This document shows positions 1 to 7,557 of a stretch of DNA of 26,196 bases, piece after piece. The stretch is from JBIOJB01 sp044450465 (GTDB lineage: Bacteria; Chloroflexota; Dormibacteria; Dormibacterales; Dormibacteraceae), in assembly GCA_044450465.1 (NCBI GenBank), contig JBIOJB010000035.1:1-26196 (forward strand), in the 5' to 3' direction. The stretch's first letter is position 1; each line of letters starts with the position of its first letter. The translations under genes and the position numbers were made by a program. The notes beneath the pieces are model-generated. The model worked only from the letters and a program-made list of their open reading frames with translations, had not been told where the DNA came from and did not search any database.

Positions 1-494
1 GTGCACCGGCCGGATTCACTCCGGCCGTGCTCCGGGCACTCCACAGGCACCGCCAGGCGTCGTGCAGGAGAGGAGGGGGTTCCGCGGGGGAGGACGACTG
101 TCCTCACCCGCGCCTCTACTTGGGGGGGTGAACGCATCCAGAGGGCAGCCTTGTTCGGGTACAGCACGAGGATCAGAACCGCGACCAGGACCGCGATCAC
201 CAGGGCGACGATGTCAAAGCGGCCGATGCTGACCTGGTTGAAGACCTGCCAGATCACCTCGAGGATCGCATAGAGAACGAGCGCTCGAACCCATGAGATG
301 TTGGCGATCGGGTCGAAGCCGGCGATCATGATGCCCGCTCCGAATGCGATCCCGGCCACGGAGGACGTGACACCAGCCCAGCTGTCGAACGGGAAGAAGC
401 TGCCGCCTACGAAACCGAGCCCGGAACCCATGACGAGCAGGATGCCCATCACCCACATCAAGAGCTTGAGAGCGAGATTGTTCCAGCTAGCCAC
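1..494 (-). CDS. Small multi-pass membrane protein, 3' end outside window
   Basis: Reading the minus strand from a GTG at 494-492 gives MASWNNLALKLLMWVMGILL and then further hydrophobic stretches, including GSGLGFVGGSFFPF, VAGIAFGAGIMIAGF, WVRALVLYAILEVIW and DIVALVIAVLVAVLILVLYP, so about four membrane segments. I recognise no family. The start is chosen because GGAGGG (504-509 on the plus strand) lies 9 bases upstream of the GTG and an in-frame stop lies a little further upstream. After the last membrane segment (NKAALWMRSPP) the frame crosses seven G/C pairs at 122-128 and continues as low-complexity, Arg/Pro-rich sequence to the window edge. With one base fewer it would stop at once (codon TAG, 116-118). 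The true end may therefore be at about 116. It follows hutI but has its own promoter. Confidence 0.6.
   Translation of the reverse strand, partial: MASWNNLALKLLMWVMGILLVMGSGLGFVGGSFFPFDSWAGVTSSVAGIAFGAGIMIAGFDPIANISWVRALVLYAILEVIWQVFNQVSIGRFDIVALVIAVLVAVLILVLYPNKAALWMRSPPQVEARVRTVVLPRGTPSSPARRLAVPVECPEHGRSESGRC
7..27. repeat. Hairpin repeat, copy 1
   Basis: CGGCCGGA (7-14) pairs perfectly with TCCGGCCG (20-27) around a 5-base loop. The stem can extend outward with one bulge (GCAC/GTGC). Read on the minus strand it matches the hairpin at 7508-7528 with a single loop mismatch. It has no T-tract, so it may be a dispersed palindromic repeat rather than a simple terminator. It overlaps the possible C-terminal readthrough of the membrane protein gene. 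Confidence 0.6.
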
Positions 495-503
495 CAGAAG
501 CGT

Positions 504-509
504 CCCTCC
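504..509 (-). promoter_or_regulatory. Shine-Dalgarno site deciding the GTG start at 494
   Basis: GGAGGG on the minus strand, 9 bases before the GTG codon. It supports this start over the GTG further upstream at 521. Confidence 0.5.
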
Positions 510-562
510 ATTTGCGGCCACCGTGTGAGGTGCGTTCTACGTTTGGACGGCCGTCAGACGCA

Positions 563-591
563 CTTATAGGCTGAATCGACGGGTTTGGCAA
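563..591 (-). promoter_or_regulatory. Sigma70-type promoter for the membrane protein gene
   Basis: On the minus strand TTGCCA (591-586) is followed after exactly 17 bases by TATAAG (568-563), close to TTGACA-N17-TATAAT. It begins 6 bases after the hutI stop codon and would give a leader of about 60 bases before the GTG at 494. The downstream gene can thus be transcribed independently of the hut operon. Confidence 0.6.
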
Positions 592-596
592 CCGCG

Positions 597-1790
597 TCAG
601 ACGAGGACCGGCTCCCCGCCGCGCCACACCGAGCGCGGCTTGAGCCCGTACGCCCACGCGAACGCTCCCTCGTGTTCGGCCTCCCAGAGCACGAGGTCGG
701 CCAGCTTGCCCGCCGCGACCAATCCGCGGTCGGACCGAGACAGAGAATTGGCTCCCCCGAGCGTGGCCGCGATGAGCGCCTGTTCCGCCGAGAGCTTGAA
801 CACCCCGACCGCGAGAGCCACCACGGCGCTCATGCTAGTGAGCCCGCTCGTGCCGGGGTTGTGATCCGTGCCCAAAGCGATCACGGCACCTGCCGCCATG
901 AGCTCCTTGACCGGAGGCAGTTTGCCGATGGAAAGCGCGGTGCCTGGCGCAAGTGTCGCGACGACGCCCGCACCCGCAAGGGCGATGGCGTCCTCGCGGT
1001 TGGCCCTGAGCAGGTGGTCGGCCGACACAGCGTGGATCTCGGCCGCGAGGCGTGATCCTCCCGTCCGGGCGAGCTCGTCGGCGTGGAGCCGCGGAATCAA
1101 GCCAACTGCGATGGCTGCCGTCAGGATGCCGCGTGACTGCGCGACGGAGAAGTAGCCCCGATCGCAGAAGACGTCACAGAACCTGGCTCCCGCCACGTGC
1201 GCGTCGCGGCACCAGCCGGCCACCTCCTTCGCGTACGGGCCGAGCTTCGCCCCGGGGTCCGGCGGCAACGCGTGCGCTGCGAGAAACGTGACCTCGATTC
1301 GTGGCAGGTCCTTCCTGCCCGCAAGCCGCGCCAGCATTCGTGTCGACTCCAGCTCGCCTTCGCGCTGCAGCTGATACCCGGTCTTCGCCTCGACTGTGGT
1401 CGCGCCACCCTCGAACCAGAGCCGCAGCCGCGCGGCCGTTGCGGCCTCCAGGTCGCTCGTGTTCGCGGCGCGGGTCGCCGACACGGTGGCGCGGATACCC
1501 CCACCGGCCTTCGCGACCTCCTCGTACGAAGCCCCGGCGGTTCGCATGGCCACCTCGGCCATCCGGTCGCCGGCGTACACGGGATGGGTGTGCGCGTCGA
1601 TCAGGCCGGCCGTGACCAGCCCGCCGCCGCAGTCCTCATCGGACGTCAGCGACAGCAGCAGGTCGTGCGGTTCGTCACCGACGCGGCCGCACCAGGCGAT
1701 TCTTTCGCCGTCGCAGATGACGGACGCGTCCTCGACCACGCCGATCGCGGTCCCGGTGAACAGCCTGCCGATTCCGTGGAGGCGCCTCAC
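597..1790 (-). CDS. hutI: Imidazolonepropionase
   Basis: Third enzyme of histidine breakdown: hydrolyses 4-imidazolone-5-propionate to N-formimino-L-glutamate in the cytoplasm, using one metal ion. The 397-residue protein has the usual length of about 400 and is a metal-dependent amidohydrolase. It shows the first metal motif DAHTHPVYAG (His67 and His69), later FLAAHALPP and RLHADELA carrying further metal and substrate His residues, and LGTDHNPGTS with the catalytic or metal Asp. I place the start at the GTG whose last two bases and following A make the hutF stop codon (GTGA overlap, 1787-1790). A longer frame to 1847 only adds Arg-rich residues read through the end of hutF. It is the last gene of hutH-hutU-hutF-hutI, translationally coupled to hutF. 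Confidence 0.93.
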   Translation of the reverse strand: MRRLHGIGRLFTGTAIGVVEDASVICDGERIAWCGRVGDEPHDLLLSLTSDEDCGGGLVTAGLIDAHTHPVYAGDRMAEVAMRTAGASYEEVAKAGGGIRATVSATRAANTSDLEAATAARLRLWFEGGATTVEAKTGYQLQREGELESTRMLARLAGRKDLPRIEVTFLAAHALPPDPGAKLGPYAKEVAGWCRDAHVAGARFCDVFCDRGYFSVAQSRGILTAAIAVGLIPRLHADELARTGGSRLAAEIHAVSADHLLRANREDAIALAGAGVVATLAPGTALSIGKLPPVKELMAAGAVIALGTDHNPGTSGLTSMSAVVALAVGVFKLSAEQALIAATLGGANSLSRSDRGLVAAGKLADLVLWEAEHEGAFAWAYGLKPRSVWRGGEPVLV

Positions 1791-3016
1791 CTCGCCACGA
1801 CCGTGACACCGCCGACCACCACGTTGCTCACGTCGCGGGCCGAGCACGCAAAGATCAGGAAGCCGGCTTCGAGCGGCTGCTGCCGCGTGGTGGCCGAGTC
1901 GATCGTCACGAAATCGGCGAGCTTGCCGGCTTTGAGCTCGCCTGACTCCCAGCCAAGGGAGCGCATTCCATCTATCGTGGCCGCCCGCAGAAGGTCGGAC
2001 GGCTGGTGAAGCACCCTGCGACCGGTGGCGCGACGTTGGTCCATCTCCAATCCCCGCGCCTCTTCCAGCACGTCGATGACCGCGTTCGAGTCACTGCCCA
2101 CGCTCAGCGAGCACCCGGCCGCGGCCAGCTCGCGCAGAGGACCGACCCGATCACCCAGATCCCGTTCGGTGGAGGAGCATCCGCACACGGTGACGCGATG
2201 CTTCCCCAGGAGCGCGACGTCCTCGTCATCGAGATGGATCGCATGCACGGCCGTGAGATCCGACCCGAGAATCCCTTCGCGTTCGAGCAGCTCTGCGGGA
2301 GTGCAGCCCTCCGCGGCCAGGCACTCTTCCACCTCGCCTTTCTGCTCGGCAAGGTGGATGTGCAGTGGAGCGGAGTGAGTGCGAGCCCAGCCGGCCACGA
2401 CCCGCATCGAAGCCGGGTCGACCGCGCGGACGCTGTGGATGGCGGCGCCGATCCGCACGCCATCGTCGCCCCGCAGCTCGTCGACCCGCAGAGCCCAACG
2501 CTCGGCGTCTCCGTCCGAAAACGTCTGCTGCGCACCCTCGAGCGGGCGGCCGTCGAGACCTCCCCTCAGATAGCAGGCGTCGAGCAGGGTGAGCCGGATC
2601 CCGGTCTCATGGGCCGCTTCGATCATCGCCTGGCCGAGGCCGTTGCCCAGCCGGTGCAGGTAATGAAACTCGCCGACGGCGGTGATCCCGGCCTCGAGCA
2701 TCTCGCGAAAGACCTTCCGGCAATGGGCGAGGTAGTCCGGGCCGTCCCATTCGGCGGCGCCGTACATCTGCTTTCGCCACTCCCAGAAGTCCCCCGCACC
2801 CGCCTCGACCCTTCCGCGCAGGACTCGCTGAAACGCATGACTGTGAACGTCGGCCAGACCCGGGAGCGTCCAGCCGCGCAGCGCGACCGCCGCCGGTGGC
2901 GGGGCCACGCCCTCAGTGACGGCCTTTATCCGACCGTCGGCCACCTCGAGCAGGACATCCTGGGCGGGACGCCCGAGCCATGCATGCTGGGCGTGCCAGA
3001 CGCCTGACCCTTTCAA
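1787..3016 (-). CDS. hutF: Formimidoylglutamate deiminase
   Basis: Converts N-formimino-L-glutamate to N-formyl-L-glutamate and ammonia, the branch of histidine catabolism that needs a later deformylase (HutG). The 409-residue protein has the amidohydrolase metal motif ADVHSHAFQRVLRGR (about residues 55-69) and the HutF-typical stretch DFWEWRKQMY right after it. Further family marks are HIHLAEQKGEVEEC, AVHAIHLDDEDV and VGSDSNAVIDVLEEARGLE. The start is a TTG at 3016-3014; no other in-frame start codon precedes the conserved N-terminus. It begins 11 bases after the hutU stop, and its own stop overlaps the hutI GTG. The alternative, guanine or chlorohydrolase-like deaminases, is less likely given the hut context. 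Confidence 0.92.
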   Translation of the reverse strand: MKGSGVWHAQHAWLGRPAQDVLLEVADGRIKAVTEGVAPPPAAVALRGWTLPGLADVHSHAFQRVLRGRVEAGAGDFWEWRKQMYGAAEWDGPDYLAHCRKVFREMLEAGITAVGEFHYLHRLGNGLGQAMIEAAHETGIRLTLLDACYLRGGLDGRPLEGAQQTFSDGDAERWALRVDELRGDDGVRIGAAIHSVRAVDPASMRVVAGWARTHSAPLHIHLAEQKGEVEECLAAEGCTPAELLEREGILGSDLTAVHAIHLDDEDVALLGKHRVTVCGCSSTERDLGDRVGPLRELAAAGCSLSVGSDSNAVIDVLEEARGLEMDQRRATGRRVLHQPSDLLRAATIDGMRSLGWESGELKAGKLADFVTIDSATTRQQPLEAGFLIFACSARDVSNVVVGGVTVVAR

Positions 3017-3027
3017 CTGCCGGCCAT

Positions 3028-4674
3028 TCAGGGAGTCATGGGGATGCGTACGCCGCGCTCCCGGGCGACCTCGAGCGCGCGGTCATAGCCTGCGTCAGCG
3101 TGCCGGATCACTCCGGTGCCAGGGTCATTGGTAAGAACACGGTTCAGCTTTTGCGCCGCCAGGTCGGTGCCGTCGGCCACGACCACCATGCCGGCGTGGA
3201 TGGATCTTCCGATGCCCACGCCCCCTCCGTGGTGGACGCTGACCCAGGTGGCTCCGCTGCTCGTGTTGAGCAGGGCGTTCAGGATGGGCCAGTCGGCGAT
3301 GGCATCGGAGCCGTCGCGCATCGACTCGGTCTCTCGATACGGAGACGCGACGGATCCTGAATCGAGGTGGTCTCGGCCGATGACGATGGGCGCCTTGACC
3401 TCACCGCTTCGCACCAGCTCGTTGAATCGGCGACCGGCGCGAGCCCGCTCGCCGTACCCAAGCCAGCAGATCCTGGCCGGCAGCCCCTGGTACTTCACTC
3501 GTTCGGCCGCGGCCTCGATCCAGCGCACCAGCGCCGGATCATCGGAGAACTCGTCGACGATGGCACGATCGGTGGCCGCGATGTCCGCCGGATCTCCGGA
3601 CAGCGCAACCCAGCGGAAGGGGCCCTTGCCCTCGCAGAAAAGCGGTCGTATGTAGGCCGGCACGAAGCCGGGATAGTCGAACGCCCGGGAGCTGCCGCCG
3701 AGCTTCGCTTCGGCGCGGAGGCTGTTTCCGTAGTCGAACACCTCAGCGCCTCGATCGAGGAAATCGACCATCGCGTCGACATGGCGCGCCATGCTCGCCC
3801 GCGCGCGTTTCACGTAGGTTTGAGGATCGTCCAGGCGCAGCTCCTGCGCGTCGTCGGGCGACAAACCGGCGGGAACGTAGCTCAGCGGATCGTGTGCGGG
3901 CGTCTGGTCGGTCACGATGTCCGCCTCGAACCGCATCGCGGCGAGGGCCGGCAGCAACTCGGCCGCGTTGCCGAGAAGTCCAATCGAAACGGCGCGCCCT
4001 GCCTGCTTGGCCTCACGCGCCAGCCGGATGGCGTGCTCCAGGTCATTCGCGCGGACATCGAGGTAGCGGTGCTCGATCCGGCGATCGATCCGATCGGGGT
4101 CGACCTCGATGCAGAGCGCGACACCACCGTTGAGGGTGACCGCGAGAGGCTGCGCTCCGCCCATGCCGCCGAGGCCTGCTGTCACGGTGATCGTGCCCGC
4201 GAGGGATCCGCCGAAGCGCTTGCGGGCTATGGCCGCAAAGGTCTCGTAGGTGCCCTGCAGGATGCCCTGGGTTCCGATGTAGATCCAGGACCCCGCGGTC
4301 ATCTGGCCGTACATGGTCAGGCCGAGCGCCTCGAGGCGCCGGAACTCGTCCCAGTTCGCCCACTCGGGCACGAGCATCGCGTTGGAGATCAGCACGCGGG
4401 GCGCCCATTCGTGCGTGTCAAAGACGCCCACAGGCTTGCCGGACTGTACGAGCAGGGTCTGGTCGGCTCTGAGATTGCGCAGCTCGCGCACGATGGCGTC
4501 GAAGGCCTCCCAGGAGCGTGCGGCGCGCCCGGTGCCGCCGTAGACGACGAGGTCCTCGGGTCGCTCGGCCACCTCGGGATCAAGGTTGTTCATGAGCATC
4601 CGCATGGCCGCCTCCTGCGGCCAGCCGAGGCACGTGATCTCGGATCCGCGCGGAGCTCGGATCACGTGGCTCAT
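3028..4674 (-). CDS. hutU: Urocanate hydratase (urocanase)
   Basis: Second enzyme of histidine breakdown: adds water to urocanate to give imidazolonepropionate, with tightly bound NAD+ as electrophile. The protein has 548 residues, the normal length (about 550). The family signature YQGLPARICW is at 396-404, with Cys403 matching the essential active-site cysteine of characterised urocanases. NAD-binding glycine-rich TAGLGGMGGAQPLAVT lies near 165-180. FCEGKGPFRWVALSGDP, VIGRDHLDSGSVASPYRE and VHHGGGVGIGRSIHAGMV are also typical. The ATG at 4674 overlaps the hutH stop codon (ATGA), which indicates translational coupling. No frameshift or missing residue was seen. Confidence 0.96.
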   Translation of the reverse strand: MSHVIRAPRGSEITCLGWPQEAAMRMLMNNLDPEVAERPEDLVVYGGTGRAARSWEAFDAIVRELRNLRADQTLLVQSGKPVGVFDTHEWAPRVLISNAMLVPEWANWDEFRRLEALGLTMYGQMTAGSWIYIGTQGILQGTYETFAAIARKRFGGSLAGTITVTAGLGGMGGAQPLAVTLNGGVALCIEVDPDRIDRRIEHRYLDVRANDLEHAIRLAREAKQAGRAVSIGLLGNAAELLPALAAMRFEADIVTDQTPAHDPLSYVPAGLSPDDAQELRLDDPQTYVKRARASMARHVDAMVDFLDRGAEVFDYGNSLRAEAKLGGSSRAFDYPGFVPAYIRPLFCEGKGPFRWVALSGDPADIAATDRAIVDEFSDDPALVRWIEAAAERVKYQGLPARICWLGYGERARAGRRFNELVRSGEVKAPIVIGRDHLDSGSVASPYRETESMRDGSDAIADWPILNALLNTSSGATWVSVHHGGGVGIGRSIHAGMVVVADGTDLAAQKLNRVLTNDPGTGVIRHADAGYDRALEVARERGVRIPMTP

Positions 4675-6203
4675 TTCAGCCGCCCTGCCCTGGATTCAGC
4701 GGCCGCCAGGATCGCGCCGCTGCGGATCAGGTCAGCCGCCGCGGCCAGCTCGGGCGCGACGAACCGGTCCGGACCGGCTCCGCCTAGATGCTCTCGCAAC
4801 AGCCGGCAAACCGCCCCCGTGGCGGGCGCCGGTTCCAGAGGGCGCCTGAGCTCCTGTGCCCTCGCGGCCGTCACGAGCTCAACCGCAAGAATGCCTGCGA
4901 GATTGTCGAGCACCGATCGGAGCTTCAGTGCCGCGCCCCACCCCATGGAGACGTGGTCCTCCTGCATTCCCGAGGTGGGGATCGAATCGACGCTTGCGGG
5001 GGCCGCCAGCCGGCGGTTTTCGGACACCAGACCCGCGGCGGTGTACTGCGCAACCATGAGGCCGGAATTGACACCTGGCTCGAACGCCAGGAACGGCGGC
5101 AGCCCCTCCGAGCGATGCGGATCCAGCAGGCGATCGACCCTGCGCTCGGAGATCGCTCCAACCTCAGCCGCCGCAATCGCGAGAAAGTCCGCGGCGAAGG
5201 CGAGCGGCTCGCCGTGGAAGTTGCCGTTCGACTCGACCTCGCCGCTCTCGAGCACCACGGGGTTGTCGATCGCCGACGTCAGCTCGACCGCTGCGGTTCG
5301 CCGGGCGAACTCGAGGGTGTCGCGAGCCGCACCCGCGACCTGGGGGCTGCAGCGAACCGAGTAGGAGTCCTGTACTGCGTGCTGCGAGTGCCGGTGCGAG
5401 GCCACGATCTGCGAACCCCGCATTAGAAGGACGAGGTTTGCGGCGCTGGCCAGCTGGCCGGCATGCGGCCGGATCTCGTGAAGGCGCGCCTCGAAGACGC
5501 GATCGGTTCCCATCAAAGCTTCGGCTGACATGGCCGCCGTCACGTCGGCCACCTTGAACAGGGCAGCTGCATCGGTGCATGCGAGGGCCAGCATCCCGAG
5601 CATCCCGTCCGTTCCGTTGATCATCGACAGGCCCTCTTTGGTCTCGAGCTTCAACGGCTTGACCCGGGCCGCCTTGAGGGCCTGCGCGGCAGGCCTCTGC
5701 GCCCCGTCCGCGTCGATTACCTCCCCCTCCCCGACGGCGGCGAGCGCGATGTGCGCCAGCGGTGCGAGGTCGCCGCTGCAGCCGACTGAACCGTAGCGCG
5801 GCACCACAGGCGTCACGCCTGCGTTGAGCATCGCGATCAGGGTCTCGGCGACCGCCGGCCGCACGCCCGAGAGACCCATGGAGAGTGTGCGAGCGCGGAG
5901 CAGCATCGTCGCGCGCACCACCTCGCGGTCGACCGGCGCGCCCATGCCCGCGGCATGCGACCGGATCAGAGCGAGCTGAAGCTCGGGCTGGCGAAGGGGC
6001 GCAACCCGTGTCCCTGCCAGCGCGCCGAACCCGGTCGACACGCCGTACACCGGTTCACGAGCCCGAGCCGCTCGCTCCACCCGCGCCCGGCTCTTCTCCA
6101 TCTTGAGCCGGGCGGCCGCAGCGAGGGCGACCTTCTCGCCGTGGCGCGCGACCGCCACGACCTGGCTCTCCGACAGCCCCAAGCCCCGGAGGGTCACCGT
6201 CAT
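4671..6203 (-). CDS. hutH: Histidine ammonia-lyase
   Basis: Removes ammonia from L-histidine to give trans-urocanate, the entry step of the pathway. The 510-residue protein has the MIO-forming motif in GSVGCSGDLAPLAH (Cys142-Ser143-Gly144); the electrophilic cofactor normally forms from Ala-Ser-Gly, so here Cys replaces Ala. The catalytic Tyr region YGVSTGFG is at 53-60, and NGTDGML, QDSYSVRCSPQ and NFHGEP are typical of HAL. The start is the ATG at 6203, 10 bases after the stop of the upstream alkylation-repair gene, so hutH is probably cotranscribed with it. Phenylalanine or tyrosine ammonia-lyase is a remote alternative, ruled out in practice by hutU directly downstream. Confidence 0.95.
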   Translation of the reverse strand: MTVTLRGLGLSESQVVAVARHGEKVALAAAARLKMEKSRARVERAARAREPVYGVSTGFGALAGTRVAPLRQPELQLALIRSHAAGMGAPVDREVVRATMLLRARTLSMGLSGVRPAVAETLIAMLNAGVTPVVPRYGSVGCSGDLAPLAHIALAAVGEGEVIDADGAQRPAAQALKAARVKPLKLETKEGLSMINGTDGMLGMLALACTDAAALFKVADVTAAMSAEALMGTDRVFEARLHEIRPHAGQLASAANLVLLMRGSQIVASHRHSQHAVQDSYSVRCSPQVAGAARDTLEFARRTAAVELTSAIDNPVVLESGEVESNGNFHGEPLAFAADFLAIAAAEVGAISERRVDRLLDPHRSEGLPPFLAFEPGVNSGLMVAQYTAAGLVSENRRLAAPASVDSIPTSGMQEDHVSMGWGAALKLRSVLDNLAGILAVELVTAARAQELRRPLEPAPATGAVCRLLREHLGGAGPDRFVAPELAAAADLIRSGAILAAAESRAGRLK

Positions 6204-6213
6204 ACCGCAGAGA

Positions 6214-6930
6214 CTAATGGATGTTCTTCAGGGCTTCCCGGCGGCTGAGACCGCTCAGCCTGCCCTCATGCTCGCGGACGTAGCGCGCCACCTCTTCGGG
6301 GTCGGTCCAGGCGTACTGGCGGAGCGCCCAACCGATCGCTTTTCGGATGAAGAAGTCGCCGTCGGCGAGATTCGGTTCGATATTGGCGTAAAGCAGGCGG
6401 AGGTCCGTATCGCGCTTGAAAGCGAGCTGGCAGATGATCGAAACGCGGCGCTTCCAGAGATTCGGATCGGTGCTCCACGATCGCATGACCCGGCGTAGCT
6501 CCTTCGGGTGGCTGCGAAGCAGCTCGCCCACCACGTGTGCCAGCTCGTCTACGCAGTCCCACCACGCCCCGGTGGTGATCATCTCCTCGAGCATCGGGAG
6601 GATTGCGGGCGTGCGGCACACGGCGTGCTCCTTCAGCGCGAGCAGATGCATGGCGGCGTAGCGCTCCTCTCGGTACCGCGCGCCTCGCCACAGATCGAGC
6701 ACAGCCGCCTGCCACTCGGCGCAGGTGGCCGGAGGCTGCTCGGCAAAAACCTGTTTGCAGACGGTCCGAACCTCGGGCAGGTTGACGCCGTAGTAGGGCA
6801 TCACCGACTTCATGTAGGCCTGCATGGCGGGAGCCTTCGCTGGGTTCGCCACCCTGGCCAATCCGGAGCGCACCCCTCTAGCCAGCTGGGTCTTGAAGGA
6901 CGGCGACCCTTTTGTTCCGGTCGCCGTCAC
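6214..6930 (-). CDS. AlkD-like DNA alkylation repair glycosylase
   Basis: A 238-residue all-helical protein of the DNA alkylation repair (HEAT-like repeat) family, which excises bulky or cationic N3- and N7-alkylated bases without flipping the base out. The hallmark segment GAWWDCVDELAH (121-132) contains the Trp-Trp-Asp and second Asp that correspond to the catalytic Asp region of AlkD; FFIRKAIGWALRQYAW near the C-terminus is also characteristic. The start is a GTG (6930-6928) overlapping the sixA stop (GTGA). The gene lies between sixA and hutH with only a 10-base gap to hutH. No functional link to histidine catabolism is known to me, so the shared operon is either regulatory convenience or unexplained. 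Confidence 0.87.
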   Translation of the reverse strand: MTATGTKGSPSFKTQLARGVRSGLARVANPAKAPAMQAYMKSVMPYYGVNLPEVRTVCKQVFAEQPPATCAEWQAAVLDLWRGARYREERYAAMHLLALKEHAVCRTPAILPMLEEMITTGAWWDCVDELAHVVGELLRSHPKELRRVMRSWSTDPNLWKRRVSIICQLAFKRDTDLRLLYANIEPNLADGDFFIRKAIGWALRQYAWTDPEEVARYVREHEGRLSGLSRREALKNIH

Positions 6931-7460
6931 GGTGGTGGGATGAAGGCCGCTTGCACGGGCACGCCGGCGCGCATTTCGACCTGCCAGGTCGAGCCTTTCT
7001 CAAATCCTCCGGCGCCGGCGACGACCACGTTCAGCCCGACCAGGAATTCCACGAGCTCCCACACAACGTCGCCATGGGTGCACAGAACCGCATCGGCGAG
7101 TTTTGGATCCGTTAGAAACGTCATCGCGCCGGCCAACCCCTGGCCCTCGACCAGTGCGGCCGACTCTCTAACTGAGAGACGGCGGGCGCGCGCCAGGGGC
7201 TCGACGGTCTGCACGCACCTCAGGTACGGACTCGAGATCACGCTTGAGATGGGTAGCGATTCGAAGCTGGCGACCAGGCCTTCAGCCTGAGCCTGGCCCT
7301 TTTTGGTCAGCGGCCGCTTGCGATCGTCACCGGTCCAGGCTTCGCGGTCTCCGGCTTTCGCGTGCCGAACGACATAGAACTTATGAGAGGGAACCCCTGG
7401 TTCCCTCTCATCGCGCGGCTTCGCCGCGCTGCTCTCCCTCCCCCGATCGGGCCTGCTCAT
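6927..7460 (-). CDS. SixA-type histidine phosphatase
   Basis: Histidine phosphatase superfamily protein of 177 residues. The catalytic motif is FYVVRHAKAGDREAW with nucleophilic His33, and the second catalytic His is in LCTHGDVVWELV. The DDRKRPLTKKGQAQAEG and ISSPYLRCVQT segments are typical of SixA, a phosphohistidine phosphatase acting on phosphotransfer proteins. The usual SixA begins just before the RHAKA motif; here about 26 extra residues (Arg/Glu/Ser-rich) precede it and are encoded by two tandem DNA hairpins (7383-7429). No other start codon exists between the ATG at 7460 and the catalytic motif, so the extension must be translated. CTGGGAG lies a few bases upstream of the ATG. It clusters with ppk1 and CHAD, a recurrent association. 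The substrate here is unknown. Confidence 0.85.
   Translation of the reverse strand: MSRPDRGRESSAAKPRDEREPGVPSHKFYVVRHAKAGDREAWTGDDRKRPLTKKGQAQAEGLVASFESLPISSVISSPYLRCVQTVEPLARARRLSVRESAALVEGQGLAGAMTFLTDPKLADAVLCTHGDVVWELVEFLVGLNVVVAGAGGFEKGSTWQVEMRAGVPVQAAFIPPP
7383..7429. repeat. Two tandem perfect hairpins inside the sixA 5' end
   Basis: ATGAGAGGGAACC (7383-7395) pairs over 13 bp with 7399-7411 around a 3-base loop. Directly beside it GCGCGGC (7413-7419) pairs with GCCGCGC (7423-7429) around TTC. Both are inside the coding region for the non-conserved N-terminal extension of the SixA protein. They look like an inserted palindromic element or an mRNA structure that affects translation. Confidence 0.7.
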
Positions 7461-7506
7461 GCCGAGCTCCCAGCCACGATACGGAGTGGTTCAGGTTGGC
7501 GAAGTC

Positions 7507-7529
7507 GCGGCCGGAATGAATCCGGCCGC
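7507..7529. repeat. Hairpin repeat, copy 2
   Basis: GCGGCCGGA (7507-7515) and TCCGGCCGC (7521-7529) form a perfect 9-bp stem with loop ATGAA. It lies in the gap between the CYTH-CHAD stop and the sixA start. Its 21-base core matches copy 1 (7-27, opposite strand) at 20 positions. No T-run follows the stem on either strand, although CTTTTT occurs between the CYTH-CHAD stop and the hairpin. Confidence 0.65.
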
Positions 7530-7557
7530 CCAAGCGACGCGGGGGAAAAAGAAGAGG

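Noticed and set aside
1197..2009. 270-residue plus-strand frame over hutI and hutF
   Set aside because: Antisense to two metal-dependent amidohydrolase genes with intact motifs.
3367..5364. 665-residue open frame on the plus strand
   Set aside because: It is antisense to hutU and hutH, which have clear catalytic motifs. Long antisense frames are expected in GC-rich genes, and the translation is Arg/Ala/Pro-rich with no domain.
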